Shown in pieces: positions 39,991 through 49,760 of a stretch of 64,000 nt of DNA (position 1 is the first letter of the stretch; every line of letters starts with the position of its first letter). The position numbers and the translations under genes are program-made. The stretch covers positions 1 to 64,000 of the forward strand of contig CAAGLY010000018.1 in assembly GCA_900770925.1 (NCBI GenBank), given 5' to 3'. The notes beneath the pieces are model-generated. The model did no database searches and was not told the DNA's origin. It saw only the letters and a program-made list of their open reading frames with translations. This DNA comes from Bacilli bacterium (GTDB lineage: Bacteria > Bacillota_I > Bacilli_A > RFN20 > CAG-288).

Positions 39991-41949
39991 CTAAGCTTTA
40001 AGGTAAATCGTAGAAGAAGTGCTCGGCCAACAGACTGAAAGCGGTTTCAGTACCCCTCCGTCCTCAATATAGAGGGATTGATAGGCGGGAAGCTGATCCG
40101 TATAGTCGGCAATTCTTGAACCTGGGACGACCTTGATGGTCTTTAAGGTAGAACTATGGTCGTTATAGTCATTGATGGTAAGAGTGATGGCCTTTGTCCT
40201 CTTCCGGTAAGCAGTGAGCTCATTTCTTGTCTTATGGCTGGTCTCGAGAGCAACAGGGAAGCTGAACTTCTTTGTCCTTGCTTCATCCTGGAATAATCCG
40301 TCAAAGAGATAAGTAGCGCTGTCTTTTTCCTTCGGAGTCTTTAATTCAGGGAAGGAGCTTTCCGAGAAGACTTCCGGAGTGATGGTTCCGTCCGTCTCTT
40401 TGGTAAAGGAAGAGTACTTTTCCCTGTCTCCGTCCCTTACGACATAGCTGGAGGATGGATTATAGAAGCTCTTGATGGTCCTCTTTCCTTCATAGTCTAA
40501 AACATAGGTTAGGGATAAGCTCTTATCCGGCCTTGCCTTGGCTGAGAATTCTTTCTTTTCTCCGTCTTTGACGGCGAAGAAGCCTTTCGGATAAAGGTGA
40601 TCCTCACTATTGAGCGTTCCGACTGTTGTCTCATATTCCGTAAGGATGGAAGAGATATCGTCTCCGGCCTTGACAGAACGGGTACTAGTTTCCGCCTTAT
40701 TTCCGGTGAATCCTTCTGGATAGTCGACGGATAAGGAAAGAATCGGATAGTTCGTATAAGTAGCGGTTAAGACAACTTCGCTCTGATCTATCGGAAGAGC
40801 ATCGCTCGCTAAGTCGAAATCCTTGCCGTTCAAGGTGAAGGAGATAAACAAGGCATTTGCCTTAGAAGGAATGTGTGCCTTCTGGAAATCGCTTCCTAAG
40901 ACATCTTCGCTATAGTAGTCAGTAAAGGTCTCTTCCGTTTTATCGCCGACTTTCCCGCCGTCATAATCGAGAGTCAGGTTAACTTTCTTGTTCCACTTCA
41001 GATAAAGGTCAAAGTCACTGCTTCCGATCGAGGAGTTCCTGTAGAAAGGAGAGGTGCACTTTTCATCGATGAAGAATCCGGCAAATCGGTTTGCTTTCGT
41101 GTCAGAAGGATAATAGAGCTTTTCGTTCTGCTTGGAATAATCGAAGGAGAACTCCTTATTCCTGATTTCCTTCAGTTCGGCTTCGATTGTATCCTTGGCC
41201 TGGAAGGTATAGTCCTGCTTTCCTTCGATTCCGTAATGGAGAGTAATCTTAGGGTCTTCCAAGTAGGAAGCATAGAGAGTCCTCGTGTTGGTGTTGTCCC
41301 TGAGCGGGAATTCCCTTGTGTTGTTTCCGAAGGATTTGTTAAACGGATAGATGCCTTCTTCGCTAGACCTATCCCTCTTATAGTGCGTGACTTTGTTGTC
41401 GTCTTCTATGGCAACAAGAGGATACTTAGTATACCAGTATTCAAAAGTCAGATGCCCTGTTTCACAGCTGACAGTAGGAAGATAGGAGTCATTGGAAATC
41501 TTCTTCGAGACATATCCGGCTAAATGGTTATCTGAGAAGGATTCCTTATCATTTTCCGGAGCAACTAGGCTTGCTCCCCGATCCTTGCCGATGCCTAAAT
41601 TGAAATTGATAGAGACAAGCGGTTCGAAATAAGCATAGAGAGTCGTTGTACCATAAGGATAAAGGTAATAGGAGTCTTTTCCGTTCGGGTCAAGACGTTT
41701 ATCGACTGCGCGGTATTTTCCGTTCTTGTCCTTTTCCATCCAGCCGACAAAATAGTAGCCTTCTTTTTCGCAGTCGGGGATATCGACACGGATTTTCTCT
41801 CCGGCCGGACCTTCCAAATAGTCTGTAGAGAAGGCGTCTGAAGTAAACTTACCGCCATTTAATTCGAAATTGATGCGGCCTTTCGCTTTGCCACAGGAAA
41901 TGAGGGAAAGGGAGAAGAGAGCAGTTAATGCAACAGGAATTCTTTTCAT
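39991..41949 (-). CDS. Lipoprotein with InlB B-repeat-like domains
   Basis: 652 residues with a lipoprotein signal MKRIPVALTALFSLSLISC (Cys at 19). It is built of beta-grasp units of the Listeria-Bacteroides (InlB B) repeat type: INFELNGGKF...GYYFVGWMEKDKNG...YPYGTTTLYAYFEP, later VNLTLDYDGGKVG with FTLNGKDFDL and VLTATYTNYP, and further diverged copies. Such proteins are surface-exposed and often adhesive; no catalytic motif is seen. A GGAAGT/ACTTCC dyad (41983-41998) lies upstream of a TATAAT (41958-41963). Confidence 0.8.
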   Translation of the reverse strand: MKRIPVALTALFSLSLISCGKAKGRINFELNGGKFTSDAFSTDYLEGPAGEKIRVDIPDCEKEGYYFVGWMEKDKNGKYRAVDKRLDPNGKDSYYLYPYGTTTLYAYFEPLVSINFNLGIGKDRGASLVAPENDKESFSDNHLAGYVSKKISNDSYLPTVSCETGHLTFEYWYTKYPLVAIEDDNKVTHYKRDRSSEEGIYPFNKSFGNNTREFPLRDNTNTRTLYASYLEDPKITLHYGIEGKQDYTFQAKDTIEAELKEIRNKEFSFDYSKQNEKLYYPSDTKANRFAGFFIDEKCTSPFYRNSSIGSSDFDLYLKWNKKVNLTLDYDGGKVGDKTEETFTDYYSEDVLGSDFQKAHIPSKANALFISFTLNGKDFDLASDALPIDQSEVVLTATYTNYPILSLSVDYPEGFTGNKAETSTRSVKAGDDISSILTEYETTVGTLNSEDHLYPKGFFAVKDGEKKEFSAKARPDKSLSLTYVLDYEGKRTIKSFYNPSSSYVVRDGDREKYSSFTKETDGTITPEVFSESSFPELKTPKEKDSATYLFDGLFQDEARTKKFSFPVALETSHKTRNELTAYRKRTKAITLTINDYNDHSSTLKTIKVVPGSRIADYTDQLPAYQSLYIEDGGVLKPLSVCWPSTSSTIYLKA

Positions 41950-41957
41950 TTGTCTTT

Positions 41958-41998
41958 ATTATAAAATGCACTTAAGGATTAAGGAAGTAAAAACTTCC
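41958..41998 (-). promoter_or_regulatory. -10 box and dyad before the InlB-repeat lipoprotein
   Basis: On the minus strand TATAAT (41958-41963) has no good -35, but a GGAAGT-TTTT-ACTTCC dyad (41983-41998) covers the -35 region. It may be an operator. Confidence 0.4.
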
Positions 41999-42008
41999 AA
42001 AAAATGAA

Positions 42009-42034
42009 AAGGCCTGGCAAAACTGCCAGGCCTT
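42009..42034 (-). terminator. Terminator of pnp
   Basis: AAGGCCTGGCA-AAAC-TGCCAGGCCTT, a perfect 11-bp stem; on the minus strand it is followed by TTCATTTTTT. Confidence 0.85.
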
Positions 42035-42053
42035 ACTTCATTCTGACTGACGG

Positions 42054-44297
42054 CTACTTGTGGTCGTGATGGAAGCCATGGTTCGGCTTGCCCTGCGGAC
42101 GTGGACGTTCAGGACGATCGATGTATCCTTCCGGTTTAGGGAGGAATTCACGATGGCTGATATCGATACGGCCCTGGGCATCGATGCCAGTGACGATAAC
42201 CTTTAAGGTATCGCCGAGATGGCAGACGTCTTCGACCTTCTCGACACGGTTCCAGTCAAGCTTGGATATGTGGCAGAGGGCATCCGTATTTCCGAACAGG
42301 TTGACGAAGCAGCCATAGGATTCGATACGGACAACTTTTCCCTCATAGATATCGCCGACTTTGGCGACACGGGCGATGTTCCTGATCCTGTTGTAGGCTT
42401 TGTCGATGGTCTCATAGTGGACAGAATAGAGGATGACACGGCCATCATCGTTGATGTCGATCTTGACATCGTTATCGCAGTCGGCAATGATGCCGTTGAT
42501 GACCTTGCCCTGGGATCCGATGACTTCACGGATCTTATCGGGTTCGATGTTGAACTTTTTCCTCTTGAGAGCGTAAGGAGAGAGCTCTTTACGCGGCTCA
42601 GGGATGGCCTTAAGCCTGACGTTTAAGATCTGCCTGCGGGCAGGATGAGACTGAGCAAGAGCTTCCTTTAAGACATCACGGGTGATACCGCGGATCTTGA
42701 TATCCATCTGAAGAGCGGTGATGCCGTTAGGAGTTCCGGCGACCTTGAAGTCCCTATCTCCTAAGTGGTCTTCCCTGCCCTGGATATCGGTAAGGATAGT
42801 ATACGGATGGTTTCCGTCTAAAGGTCCGGAGGTGATTAAGCCCATGGCAATACCGGAAACAGGTGCCTTAAGCGGAACACCGGCATCCCTTAATGCCATG
42901 CAGCTTGCACAGATAGAGGCCTGAGAGGAGGAACCGTTGGATTCGCAGACATCAGCGACGCAGCGGATAGTGTAGGGGAAATCCTCGATGGAAGGGAGAA
43001 CGTAGCTAAGAGCACGTTCACCTAAGGTACCATGGCCGATTTCACGGCGTCCGGGAGTACCCCTGCGGCCTAATTCACCGACAGAGAACGGCGGGAAGTT
43101 ATAGTGGTGGAGCCAATGCTTCTCGGTGTCACCGGTGATATCATCGATAATCTGAGCTTCCTCTAAGGAACCGAGGGTGCAGGCAGAGATGACCTGAGTC
43201 TGACCGCGGGTGAACCTAGCCGATCCATGGGCGCGGGGAAGAAGATGGACCTGAGCGTCAAGCGGACGGATTTCGTCGACCTTACGACCATCCGGACGGA
43301 CTTTGTCAACCGTGATAAGACGGCGGACTTCGTTACGGACAACCTGTTCTAAGACTTCCTTAGCTTCGTTGACGGCTAAGTCATGCCTTTGCTGGTTCTC
43401 GTATTTCTCGCCAGTGACGAAATTCTTCTCATCGACTAAATCAATAACTTCTTTCTCTAAGGCATCAATGGTGTTCTGACGCTCGAGTTTGTCGAAGATC
43501 GAAACAGCCTTGATGATTCTCTGCTCCTGGGTTTCGCTCTGTCCAGGGACAACAAAGTTACGGCATTTCTCGGCGAAGGTCTCATCGATGTGATAGATAT
43601 TGAGCGGACGTTTTTCTTTGCCGACAGCTTCGGTGATTTCCTTTTCGAAAGCACAGAGCTTCTTGATGGCTTCGTGCCCGAACCTTAAGGCATCGAGCCT
43701 GTCGTCTTCGCTGACTTCAGCGGCACCGGCTTCGACCATGTTGATGGCAGCCTCGGTTCCGGCGACCGATAAGTTGATATCGGAGTTCTTCCTCTCTTCG
43801 ACTGTCGGGTTGATGATTAACTGACCATTGACGCGTCCGACATGGACACCGGCAATAGGACCTTCGAAAGGAATATCGGAGATGCAGAGAGCTAAGGAAG
43901 CACCGAACCTAGCAGTCCTGTCCGGGCAGGCATCCCTGTCGGCAGACCTGACGGTGCAGGTAATCTGGGTTTCGTTAACGTATCCTTCCGGGAACATCGG
44001 ACGGATCGGACGGTCGATTAAACGGGAGATTAAAGTTTCCCGATAGGACTGACGTCCTTCACGGCGAAGGAAGGATCCCGGAATCTTTCCGGCTGCATAC
44101 TGACGTTCGAAATAGTTGACGGTAAGCGGGAAGAAGTCCTGACCTAATTTGGCTTCTTTTGCGCCGCAGACTGCACATAAGACGGCTGTGTCGTTAAAAC
44201 GGACCAAGGCAGAACCATCGGCCTGTTTAGCGATTTCCCCAATTTCGACGGACAGCTTTTTTCCGTAGAAATCAAGGGAGAATACTTGCTTTGACAT
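42054..44297 (-). CDS. pnp: Polynucleotide phosphorylase
   Basis: 3'-5' exoribonuclease of mRNA turnover. 747 residues: two RNase PH domains, then KH (about 555-620, IREVIGSQGKVINGI) and S1 (about 625-700, VGDIYEGKVVRIESYGCFVNLF). It ends in a His/Pro-rich tail (RPRPQGKPNHGFHHDHK), longer than usual. The catalytic motif reads QG-x-EDHLGD-x-DFKVAGT with AGG at both x (second at 42753-42755). With AGG=Met it becomes QGMEDHLGDMDFKVAGT, the family sequence. ALxDAGVP likewise becomes ALMDAGVP. Confidence 0.97.
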   Translation of the reverse strand: MSKQVFSLDFYGKKLSVEIGEIAKQADGSALVRFNDTAVLCAVCGAKEAKLGQDFFPLTVNYFERQYAAGKIPGSFLRREGRQSYRETLISRLIDRPIRPMFPEGYVNETQITCTVRSADRDACPDRTARFGASLALCISDIPFEGPIAGVHVGRVNGQLIINPTVEERKNSDINLSVAGTEAAINMVEAGAAEVSEDDRLDALRFGHEAIKKLCAFEKEITEAVGKEKRPLNIYHIDETFAEKCRNFVVPGQSETQEQRIIKAVSIFDKLERQNTIDALEKEVIDLVDEKNFVTGEKYENQQRHDLAVNEAKEVLEQVVRNEVRRLITVDKVRPDGRKVDEIRPLDAQVHLLPRAHGSARFTRGQTQVISACTLGSLEEAQIIDDITGDTEKHWLHHYNFPPFSVGELGRRGTPGRREIGHGTLGERALSYVLPSIEDFPYTIRCVADVCESNGSSSQASICASCMALRDAGVPLKAPVSGIAMGLITSGPLDGNHPYTILTDIQGREDHLGDRDFKVAGTPNGITALQMDIKIRGITRDVLKEALAQSHPARRQILNVRLKAIPEPRKELSPYALKRKKFNIEPDKIREVIGSQGKVINGIIADCDNDVKIDINDDGRVILYSVHYETIDKAYNRIRNIARVAKVGDIYEGKVVRIESYGCFVNLFGNTDALCHISKLDWNRVEKVEDVCHLGDTLKVIVTGIDAQGRIDISHREFLPKPEGYIDRPERPRPQGKPNHGFHHDHK

Positions 44298-44367
44298 TCT
44301 TTGTACCTCTTTATTAAATATACGTGTTGTATTCTACCATAAATAGACGGGTAAATGCGTTTCTAAT

Positions 44368-44400
44368 TGAAAAAGGAGGAAAGATAATCTCCCCTCCTTC
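44368..44400 (-). terminator. Terminator of the glycosyltransferase gene at 44408
   Basis: On the minus strand AAGGAGG ... CCTCCTT (44393-44399 / 44373-44379) followed by TTTCAA. Confidence 0.75.
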
Positions 44401-44407
44401 TGATAGG

Positions 44408-45457
44408 CTATTTTTCACGATTGTATTTCTGGTATATCCGGAAATAGTATTCCTTCCAGAGATGATAGATGTTCTCTTCGCTGTAGGTTTTCTTGATCTC
44501 TGCGGAGATGAGTTTTCCTTTTTCATAGAAGTCCTTGTCCTTATAAAGGTTAGTTAAGAGTGAGGAGAATCCGCTGTTTTCTTTTGCACGGAGAGTCGAA
44601 GAGGGAAGAATGCAGTCGTAGAGCGATAAATCACGGACAATAAAAGGATTTCCGACCGAGCAGTTTTCCAGCAATGCCATGGGGAAGAGCTCATTGTAGC
44701 TCGGAAGCAAGAAGACATCTGCCCTATTGTAGATGTCATTCCTTTTCGTGCGGTCAATGATGCCAAGGAACTTCCTGTTCTCTCTTTTCTCCTTCCTCTC
44801 CTTCTTCAGTTCTGGATAACCGTCGGTTATCCCCTTAAAGGAGAAGCCTCCCGCCCAGATGAAATACCTTTCGGGATGCCTCTTGCTGAGCTCGATAAAG
44901 TCCAGGATTCCTTTTCTTGTCTGCACCTGACCGACTCCAAGGACAACAAAAGCATGTTCCGGGACACCATACTTTTTCCGGATATATTTTTTCTCTTCCC
45001 TGGAAACAGGGAAGAACGTATCCTTGCTGACAAAGTTCGGAATATAGCTGATTCTCTTCTGATCAAGTCCATAGGCAATCAGCTCCTCCTTGAAGGAGGG
45101 ATTGACAACCACGATTTCCTTTGCTTTCTTGTAGAAAGAGACCACGTATTTCTTGAAAATGCGGAAGAAAAGCTTCGGAAGCCGGATGCTTCCTTCTAAG
45201 GTATCCGGCCTGAAATGGACGAACCTGATGGTCGTTCTGTTCTTTTTCCTCCGGAAATAGAAGGAAGGATTGATGCTATGGATATGATAGAGATCAAATC
45301 CTTTTTTGTGGGAGTTAACCTGAATCTCAAAGTCGTTCTTTCCATATTTATCTAAAAGCTTCCTCTCTTCGAGATAGACGCTTCCTACTCCCTGTGCTTT
45401 GACACTATCTGCTTTTGATAGCCTGTTGATTTTCAGTTTCTTCTTCTCTTCTTGCAT
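44408..45457 (-). CDS. GT4 glycosyltransferase, glycolipid type
   Basis: 349 residues of the GT-B fold. The N-terminus INRLSKADSVKAQGVGSVYL and ...YHIHSINPSFYF is like the CpoA-type enzymes of Firmicutes that add a second sugar to glucosyl-diacylglycerol. The C-terminal domain has VLGVGQVQTRKGILDFIEL and YNELFPMALLENCSVG (donor-binding E). No membrane helix; it would act on the inner membrane face. A second GT4 enzyme is at 57778. The exact sugar and acceptor are not shown by the sequence. Confidence 0.75.
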   Translation of the reverse strand: MQEEKKKLKINRLSKADSVKAQGVGSVYLEERKLLDKYGKNDFEIQVNSHKKGFDLYHIHSINPSFYFRRKKNRTTIRFVHFRPDTLEGSIRLPKLFFRIFKKYVVSFYKKAKEIVVVNPSFKEELIAYGLDQKRISYIPNFVSKDTFFPVSREEKKYIRKKYGVPEHAFVVLGVGQVQTRKGILDFIELSKRHPERYFIWAGGFSFKGITDGYPELKKERKEKRENRKFLGIIDRTKRNDIYNRADVFLLPSYNELFPMALLENCSVGNPFIVRDLSLYDCILPSSTLRAKENSGFSSLLTNLYKDKDFYEKGKLISAEIKKTYSEENIYHLWKEYYFRIYQKYNREK

Positions 45458-45473
45458 AGGTTCTTATCTCCGC

Positions 45474-45502
45474 TTTAGAATAATCTGAAGTCCATTTATT
45501 AT
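45474..45502 (+). promoter_or_regulatory. Promoter of the M3 peptidase gene
   Basis: TTTAGA (45474-45479), 17 bp, TATTAT (45497-45502), then SD AAGGAG before the ATG at 45519. Confidence 0.65.
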
Positions 45503-45518
45503 AAAACAAGGAGAAAAC

Positions 45519-47249
45519 ATGATTCAGCATTTCAAACCTGGATTCGAGCATCTTGATGACATCAAGGTCGAACCCTTAGACAGAGAAGCGATTGTCGAAG
45601 AAGTCAGGAAGCTAGATGACCGCTTAGTCAAAGCCAAAGACGGAAAAGAAGCTGTAGAGATCGTCAAAGAGTATTTTGCCCTCAATGATGATATCCAGAC
45701 AGCAGTCTGTCTGATTAACATTCACTATACGGTCAATACGAAAGATGAATACTATCATCGTCTCAATGACGAGAGGAATGAGATCATCCCTGCCATCCAG
45801 GAAGCAACGAATAAGTTCGATAAGGATTTCTATGACTCCTCTTTCCGGAAAGAACTTACGGATGCTTTCGGTGAACTTTATTTCCAGCAGGTTGCCTTAA
45901 GCAGGAAGACATTCTCCCCTGTGATCAGGGAAGACTTAGTCGAAGAGAATAAATTAGTCAGGCAGTATACGGACCTTCTTGCTGATGCCCTGATTGAATT
46001 CCGCGGAGAGAAATACTCCATCCCGCAGATGGGTAAGTTCACGACTTCCTTAGACCGGGAAACCCGGAAAGAGGCTTCCAAGCTTGTCTGGGGGTTCTAT
46101 GCTGACCATGATGAGGAAATCGGTTTAATCTACGATAAGATGATTCATGTCCGGGATAAGAGGGCAAAGAAGCTCGGATTCAAGAACTTCCTTCCTTTAG
46201 TCTATGCCAGAAGGGGACGTCTTGACTGGGATGAAGAGGATGCTAAGGAATACCGGAAGAAGATTTTAGAGAATGTCGTTCCTCTTGCCAACAGAATCCG
46301 TGATGCCCAGAAAGAACGGCTCGGATTTGGTGAAAATACCCGTTTCTATGATTACGCTATCTTCTATAAGAGCGGAAATCCGACTCCGAAAGGAACCTGT
46401 GAAGAATTAGTCAATGATGCTAAAGTCAGGTATAAGGAACTCTCTCCTATTGCCAGCAAGTACTTCGACTTCATGGTTGACCATCACTGCTTAGACTTAA
46501 TGGCTAAGCCGGCAAAATCAGGAGGAGGATATAGGGAATACATTCCGAACCTGAAGACTTCTTTCATTTTTGCCAACTTTAATGGAACTTCAGATGATGT
46601 TGATACTCTCACCCATGAGTTCGGTCACTCTTTACAGGGTTTCCTCGGTGGAGAAAGGCTTGTTCCTTCCTATCGCTGCCCGGGCAGGGAATGTGCAGAA
46701 AGGCATTCTAGGAGCAGGGAATATCTGACCTATCCTTATAGGAAGCTGTTCTTCAAGGAAGATGATGCAAAATACCGTTATCAACATCTTTGCGATGCCA
46801 TTACCTTTATTCCGTATGGATGTATTGTCGATGCTTTCCAGGCCCAGGCCTATGAGCATCCGGAAAGGACCTGGCAGGAACGGAAAGCCTATTGGCGTTC
46901 ATTAGAGAAAGAATATCTGCCTTATCGTCAGTATCCGGATAATAAGTTCTTAGAGGAAGGCGGATATTGGTACCGTCAGGGACATATCTTCCAGAATCCG
47001 CTTTACTATCTCGATTACACGATTGCCCAGGTTGTGTCCTTAGAGTTCTTCAGCGAATCGTTAGCTGATCCGAAGAAGGCCTTTGATAAATATCTATCCT
47101 TCTGCCGTCTTGGAGGTACCCTTCCTTTCCGTAAGCTCCTGAAGAAAGCCTCTATTGCAAACCCGATGGACGGAGATACCTTAAAGAACGTCAGGACTTC
47201 TATCTGGGAATACCTTTCTAAGTTCAATCCAGATGAACTAGACAAGTAG
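45519..47249 (+). CDS. M3 family oligoendopeptidase
   Basis: Zinc metallopeptidase of 576 residues, cytoplasmic. HEFGH is at residues 366-370 and the third ligand is E391. The following family block is normally P-G-M-E-x-A-E-I/M-H-S-M-S-M-E-(Y/F)-L-T-(Y/W)-P. Here the Met positions are AGG at 46686, 46701, 46710 and 46716. With AGG=Met it is PGMECAEMHSMSMEYLTYP, a fully normal active-site block; under the standard code it would have four arginines there. It differs from the PepF at 7594 and probably has other peptide preferences. Confidence 0.9.
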   Translation: MIQHFKPGFEHLDDIKVEPLDREAIVEEVRKLDDRLVKAKDGKEAVEIVKEYFALNDDIQTAVCLINIHYTVNTKDEYYHRLNDERNEIIPAIQEATNKFDKDFYDSSFRKELTDAFGELYFQQVALSRKTFSPVIREDLVEENKLVRQYTDLLADALIEFRGEKYSIPQMGKFTTSLDRETRKEASKLVWGFYADHDEEIGLIYDKMIHVRDKRAKKLGFKNFLPLVYARRGRLDWDEEDAKEYRKKILENVVPLANRIRDAQKERLGFGENTRFYDYAIFYKSGNPTPKGTCEELVNDAKVRYKELSPIASKYFDFMVDHHCLDLMAKPAKSGGGYREYIPNLKTSFIFANFNGTSDDVDTLTHEFGHSLQGFLGGERLVPSYRCPGRECAERHSRSREYLTYPYRKLFFKEDDAKYRYQHLCDAITFIPYGCIVDAFQAQAYEHPERTWQERKAYWRSLEKEYLPYRQYPDNKFLEEGGYWYRQGHIFQNPLYYLDYTIAQVVSLEFFSESLADPKKAFDKYLSFCRLGGTLPFRKLLKKASIANPMDGDTLKNVRTSIWEYLSKFNPDELDK

Positions 47250-47278
47250 AAAAAGCCAGAATAAGTAGCAGAACACAA

Positions 47279-47315
47279 AAAACGGGATACCTTTTCTTAT
47301 TCGGTGTCCCGTTTT
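47279..47315. terminator. Bidirectional terminator
   Basis: AAAACGGGATACC / GGTGTCCCGTTTT with an 11-nt T-rich loop, between converging genes. Confidence 0.85.
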
Positions 47316-47322
47316 TCTTTGC

Positions 47323-48213
47323 TTATTCTGCTTCCTGAATCCTTAGACGCCTCTCAGGGAGGACATCAAGGATTGATCCTAATGCGGGAGATATCTTTTT
47401 TCCTATCCGGATAGCTGCTTGGTGCAGGAAATCGTCTCCAAATACAATTAAATCATCAAGGGAACCGTCTTTGCTATGGCTTCCGATCAATCCGGCCAAG
47501 TATCCGGCAAGTCCATCTCCGGAACCTGCTTTTCCTAAGACCGCACAAGGCGAATACGCGGAAGGATAGAATCTGTCTCCGTCAACTAGCAGGGAAGAGC
47601 TGCTCTTCAGAAGAAGCTTCCTGTTCCTTTTTTTGGAAAAGGCAGATGCTTTATCTTTGTAGTCTAACGGATTACGGGAAACAATATCTTCTGCATCAAG
47701 CAGCTTTCTTGCTTCGCCAAGATGGGGAGTCAGAAGGATGTTCTTTGGTGCAAAGGTATTCCTTGACGAATCCAGGATTTCTTTTAGGAGGACAAGCCCG
47801 CTGGCGTCGATGATTAATGTTTCTTGGTAAGCAGAGAGGATATTAAATAACAGCTTCCGGTTCTCTTCTTTGATTTCAATCCCATTTCCAAAAAGAATGC
47901 TATTAAAGGAGGAAAGATAATTTTCCCTTTCCTCCACGGTAAGAGAATACCTTTCTTCTAGGCTTCTGCCGCTCACCTGGTTTAATGGTACTCGGCTTAA
48001 GACATTCCTTCTGCAGGATTCTTCTGTGCTGACAAATGTGTATCCGACACCAGTAATATCCGAGAATAAAGCGGAAATGATAATTGCATTCGGATAGCTT
48101 TTGCTGGAACCAATCAGCAAAGTTTTGCCGAAATCGGATTTAATCCCTTCCGGATTTCTCTCCCAATAGATTTCTTTTATTCTTTTCTTTAGCAATAAAT
48201 CATCCATACTCAT
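47323..48213 (-). CDS. nnrD: ADP/ATP-dependent NAD(P)H-hydrate dehydratase
   Basis: Repairs hydrated NAD(P)H. 296 residues of the ribokinase-like YjeF C-terminal family: FGKTLLIGSS at the start, ILLTPHLGEARKLL (family LTPHPGE), and GKAGSGDGLAGYLAGLIG (family GSGDVLAGxIAG) with the catalytic Asp. There is no N-terminal epimerase domain, so NnrE must be elsewhere or missing. It starts in an ATGA overlap with the glycosyltransferase before it. Confidence 0.85.
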   Translation of the reverse strand: MSMDDLLLKKRIKEIYWERNPEGIKSDFGKTLLIGSSKSYPNAIIISALFSDITGVGYTFVSTEESCRRNVLSRVPLNQVSGRSLEERYSLTVEERENYLSSFNSILFGNGIEIKEENRKLLFNILSAYQETLIIDASGLVLLKEILDSSRNTFAPKNILLTPHLGEARKLLDAEDIVSRNPLDYKDKASAFSKKRNRKLLLKSSSSLLVDGDRFYPSAYSPCAVLGKAGSGDGLAGYLAGLIGSHSKDGSLDDLIVFGDDFLHQAAIRIGKKISPALGSILDVLPERRLRIQEAE

Positions 48214-49112
48214 TTCTTGCAGGAGAAGATTTCCTTTTCCTGCTTTTTCCTTTCTGCCTTTCTCTGCTTTTTCGAAGCTGAGCTGTTTTTCTTCCTTGTC
48301 TCTTCTAAGTCGTAATTCAACTGGAGTTTCCTAGTCAGTCGCCTTCTTCCGAATAGGCTCTTTCTCCTATAGGGAGCATAGATGGCAGTCAGATCTTTCG
48401 CCTTCTTTAGGGCAAGAAGATGATCGGAATAATAATCTACTGCCTGATGCCTGATGGAGGAGCTCTGCTGACGGTAATAATAAATAGGTTTTTTGAAATA
48501 AGTGACTTTATCCGCTCTTAGCCTAGCGGAAAAGAAGAAGACGAGGTCTTCGTATTTCTTCTGGGCCGAATCAAAAAGAATCTTATTTTCTTTCAGAAAA
48601 CAGTTCTTATAGAGCCGTCCCCAGCAGAAGGTTCTCAGTTTCCTGAAAGGAGAGTGCCTGTATTTTTTCAAAGCTTTTGTCCCTCTGCAGGTTAAAGATG
48701 CGCGGGAATAGCCATTGAAGGATTTCTTTCCGTCATCGATGAAATATCCTCCGGTCGCGATATCCGCATTTTTCTTCCTGATCTGATGGAATAAGGAAGA
48801 GAGATAGTCTTTGGTGACGTAGTCGTCACCATCGACAAAGGTGATAAAAGCCCCATTGGCGTGCCTTAAGCCGAGGTTGCGGGACAAAGAAGGCCCAGAA
48901 TTCTTGGCGTAATAGTAGTAATAGACTTTTCCGGGGTGGCTGCTTTGGTATTCCCTGCCTATTTTCTTTTCTTCGCCTAAACTATTGCAGTCGATCAGGA
49001 TAATGTTATAGGATTCCTCAAAATCCTGATCCAGAAGCGAATCAAGGCACCGGCGAAGATAGTTTCCCGAGTTATAGCAGGGGACAATAACAGAGATACA
49101 GGTCCTAGACAT
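48210..49112 (-). CDS. GT2 family glycosyltransferase
   Basis: 300 residues of the GT-A fold. The N-terminus CISVIVPCYNSGNYL, then GPSLSRNLGL and FVDGDDYVTKDY (DxD-like metal and donor site) are typical of GT2 enzymes for cell-surface glycans. The C-terminus is very basic (SKKQRKAERKKQEKEIFSCKK) and there is no membrane helix. The acceptor is unknown. The gene is coupled to nnrD, with which it has no clear functional link. Confidence 0.85.
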   Translation of the reverse strand: MSRTCISVIVPCYNSGNYLRRCLDSLLDQDFEESYNIILIDCNSLGEEKKIGREYQSSHPGKVYYYYYAKNSGPSLSRNLGLRHANGAFITFVDGDDYVTKDYLSSLFHQIRKKNADIATGGYFIDDGKKSFNGYSRASLTCRGTKALKKYRHSPFRKLRTFCWGRLYKNCFLKENKILFDSAQKKYEDLVFFFSARLRADKVTYFKKPIYYYRQQSSSIRHQAVDYYSDHLLALKKAKDLTAIYAPYRRKSLFGRRRLTRKLQLNYDLEETRKKNSSASKKQRKAERKKQEKEIFSCKK

Positions 49113-49145
49113 CTCTAATAGTTTAATCGATGAAGGGATAAGAGA

Positions 49146-49760
49146 CTATTGAATTTTCCTGATTTCTTTCCTCTCCTTTAGTGCCTTGTAAACCGTATGG
49201 GACACTGTAGAGACAGCACAATGGTGGATTTCGGCAATTTCCTTGAACGATAGTCCGAGAAAATACCTGTTCCTTATTTCCTGCTGAGGGAAACGGAGTG
49301 TATCCCTATAGCGATCGATATCCAGCTTCCTGTTCAGTTTCTCGTTGACATCTTCTTTGTCGGACAGGTTTTCGGACAGATAGGTCGACTGCCGTAAATC
49401 ATAGACCCGTTTTCCGAGATTCTTCCTTTCGGTATGGTACCGCCTCGCGGCTGCTTTGGCAATGCTTCTCCCTGTCCAGAAGAACCTTTTTCTTAACAGG
49501 CGCCTGAAAGAACCTCTTTCGGGTTCATACCTTTCGATTGCCCGGTAGATGGTCTTTTCCCTGCTCTGACACCTTGAATCGAAATCCAGGTAGGATCTCC
49601 GCCTGCAGAGGGTCTCTGCATAGTGAAGGGCATCGTATCGGACACGGAGAACGACTTCTGCCTGTGCCTGAGGATCTTCTTTTGCTTTCTTTGCTATCTC
49701 ATCAAGAGAATAGGAGAAATAGGGCATCCCTTTTCGGTCTTCTTTCAGTTCCTTTTCCAT
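49146..49760 (-). CDS. Sigma-70-like transcription factor
   Basis: About 204 residues if started at the ATG of MEKELKEDRKG (49760); the frame can also start at 49835 (229 residues), and neither start has a strong SD. The middle part, IERYEPERGSFRRLL, resembles sigma region 2. The end, YFLGLSFKEIAEIHHCAVSTVSHTVYKALKE, is a clear region-4 helix-turn-helix. Several R in region 2 are AGG and read Met (MEKTIYRAIEMYEPERGSF). It may be an alternative sigma factor or a sigma-related regulator. No anti-sigma gene is next to it. Confidence 0.65.
   Translation of the reverse strand: MEKELKEDRKGMPYFSYSLDEIAKKAKEDPQAQAEVVLRVRYDALHYAETLCRRRSYLDFDSRCQSREKTIYRAIERYEPERGSFRRLLRKRFFWTGRSIAKAAARRYHTERKNLGKRVYDLRQSTYLSENLSDKEDVNEKLNRKLDIDRYRDTLRFPQQEIRNRYFLGLSFKEIAEIHHCAVSTVSHTVYKALKERKEIRKIQ

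Noticed and set aside
42219..42626. Plus-strand open frame within pnp
   Set aside because: It is the complement of the KH/S1-coding part of pnp; no SD and no family.
45519..47249. Degenerate M3 peptidase (Arg residues in the active-site block)
   Set aside because: The apparent defects are all AGG codons; with AGG=Met the block is normal, so the enzyme is taken as intact.
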